NCBI RefSeq assembly: GCF_012184425.1 | Contig: NZ_VTOW01000001.1 | Location: 186,001 to 250,000, forward strand | Direction: 5' to 3' | Length of the DNA stretch: 64,000 bases | From: Candidatus Manganitrophus noduliformans | GTDB taxonomy: Bacteria; Nitrospirota; Nitrospiria; SBBL01; Manganitrophaceae | Shown here: piece by piece, positions 63,494 through 64,000 of the stretch | Layout of the letters: each line of letters opens with the position of its first letter | Position numbering within the stretch: position 1 is the first letter of the stretch | Notes under the pieces: generated by a model | The model's database searches: none | Told to the model about the DNA's origin: nothing | Seen by the model: the letters and a program-made list of their open reading frames with translations, nothing else | Position numbers and translations under genes: made by a program

Positions 63494-63883
63494 TCATGGG
63501 CTGCATTTCTCCATGGAGGACTCGATGAGGGCTCGGATGGTCGGCACCAGGGTGCGGACCATCTCCTCTTTGGCCAGAAAGGTCACGCCGAGCGTCTTCG
63601 CCTGCCGAACGAGTGTGGGATTCTCAGGGATCGTCAACGCCAGCAATCGGCTCTCCGGCGCCTGCGTTTTGAATTCTTTCCAGATCTTCGTCGCTTGTCT
63701 CCCTGAAGAGGCAAAATTAACGAGAATAATGTCGGGTTTGAACATCTCCAGGGCCATGATCGCCTCGGCTTCGCTTCTCGCCTCCCAGACAATTTCGATC
63801 TCCGGGGCGGTCCTCAGGAGACGCCGGAAGACCTGGATGATCCCTTCGTACTCCTCGACGATGAGCACTTTGATCTTTTTCAA
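63494..63883 (-). CDS. Degenerate receiver-domain protein
   Basis: A 129-residue response-regulator-like protein consisting only of a receiver domain. The usual aspartate pair is replaced by EE (VLIVEEYEG), and the phospho-acceptor position reads asparagine in DIILVNFASSG, so phosphorylation of the normal kind is unlikely. The conserved lysine is in FLAKEEM. The start is TTG at 63883 with CACGAGG ahead; a longer TTG start at 63904 is possible. It lies upstream of the DUF4091 gene on the same strand, 247 bases away. Confidence 0.75.
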   Translation of the reverse strand: MKKIKVLIVEEYEGIIQVFRRLLRTAPEIEIVWEARSEAEAIMALEMFKPDIILVNFASSGRQATKIWKEFKTQAPESRLLALTIPENPTLVRQAKTLGVTFLAKEEMVRTLVPTIRALIESSMEKCSP

Positions 63884-64000
63884 ACGAACCTCGTGACGTG
63901 GCAACCGCTTGCCCTAATCGGTTTGCAAGCCTACCAGATCTGGTTCAAATGACCATTGGGAAACGGCCCTAATTGACCTGAAAAAAGAGATGGATTGAGT
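63884..64000. other. Terminal gene-free stretch
   Basis: The last 117 bases hold no coding frame that I can support and no recognised element. The promoter of the degenerate receiver gene presumably lies here or just beyond the edge. Confidence 0.3.

Overview
The window is ordinary bacterial chromosome of about 57-60% G+C, densely coded, with no rRNA, tRNA, phage, insertion sequence or CRISPR array that I can see. Several things suggest the phylum Nitrospirota: the fused ilvB-ilvN-ilvC-psd-pssA / leuA-leuB-asd order, two ammonium transporter/P-II sets, and a CbbQ/CbbO (NorQ/NorD)-type pair with no RuBisCO nearby. A lineage near the manganese-oxidising Nitrospirota is possible, but that is inference from gene content and not a sequence match.

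Layout. 1-4.6 kb: end of an HrpB helicase, a secreted MsrB, an Hsp20 gene divergent from an RpoH-type sigma factor, a thioredoxin-like ferredoxin and FolB. 4.6-15.4 kb: a nitrogen-scavenging block. It holds glnD-amtB-glnK, an ion-transporter gene, a second operon porin-amtB-glnK, and a NifA-like sigma-54 activator lacking its usual sensor domain. 15.7-24 kb: TPR protein, membrane proteins, a phospholipase-D-type lipoprotein, TfoX-N protein and a 1150-residue hybrid histidine kinase. 24-39 kb: der, the CbbQ/CbbO-like pair, clpS, ybgC, isoaspartyl peptidase, a DinG-type helicase, and the operon nadA-DUF2905-spoIID-queA-SPOR. 39.5-49.5 kb: branched-chain amino-acid and phosphatidylethanolamine biosynthesis. 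49.5-64 kb: two beta-propeller lipoproteins, small enzymes, YgfZ, a LuxR-type regulator with a diguanylate cyclase, a methyltransferase/kinase pair, a large purple-acid-phosphatase-like lipoprotein, a DUF4091 protein with a C-terminal sorting tail, and a degenerate receiver protein.

The most interesting element is the 382-base gap upstream of porin-amtB-glnK. It reads, in transcription order on the minus strand: a NifA-type upstream activator site (TGT-N10-ACA); a near-consensus sigma-54 promoter about 100 bases further on; then two tandem copies, 109 bases apart, of a structured leader. Each copy has a first hairpin with a six-base loop, a second hairpin with a six-base loop carrying A at position 1 and G at position 4, and an intrinsic terminator whose 5' arm is shared with the second hairpin. 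This is the architecture of ANTAR-protein antitermination targets. The activator gene itself has a promoter, a 5'-terminal hairpin with an AAAGAT loop and an intrinsic terminator ahead of its start. The prediction is a two-layer circuit (initiation by a NifA-like protein, elongation by an ANTAR protein encoded outside this window) controlling ammonium uptake.

Other notable points are a full-length queA reading frame with no ATG/GTG/TTG start but an ATAA overlap with spoIID, a perfect 28-bp palindrome abutting a ribosome binding site, a frameshift-prone heptanucleotide repeat inside the CbbO-like gene, and a response regulator lacking its phospho-acceptor aspartate.
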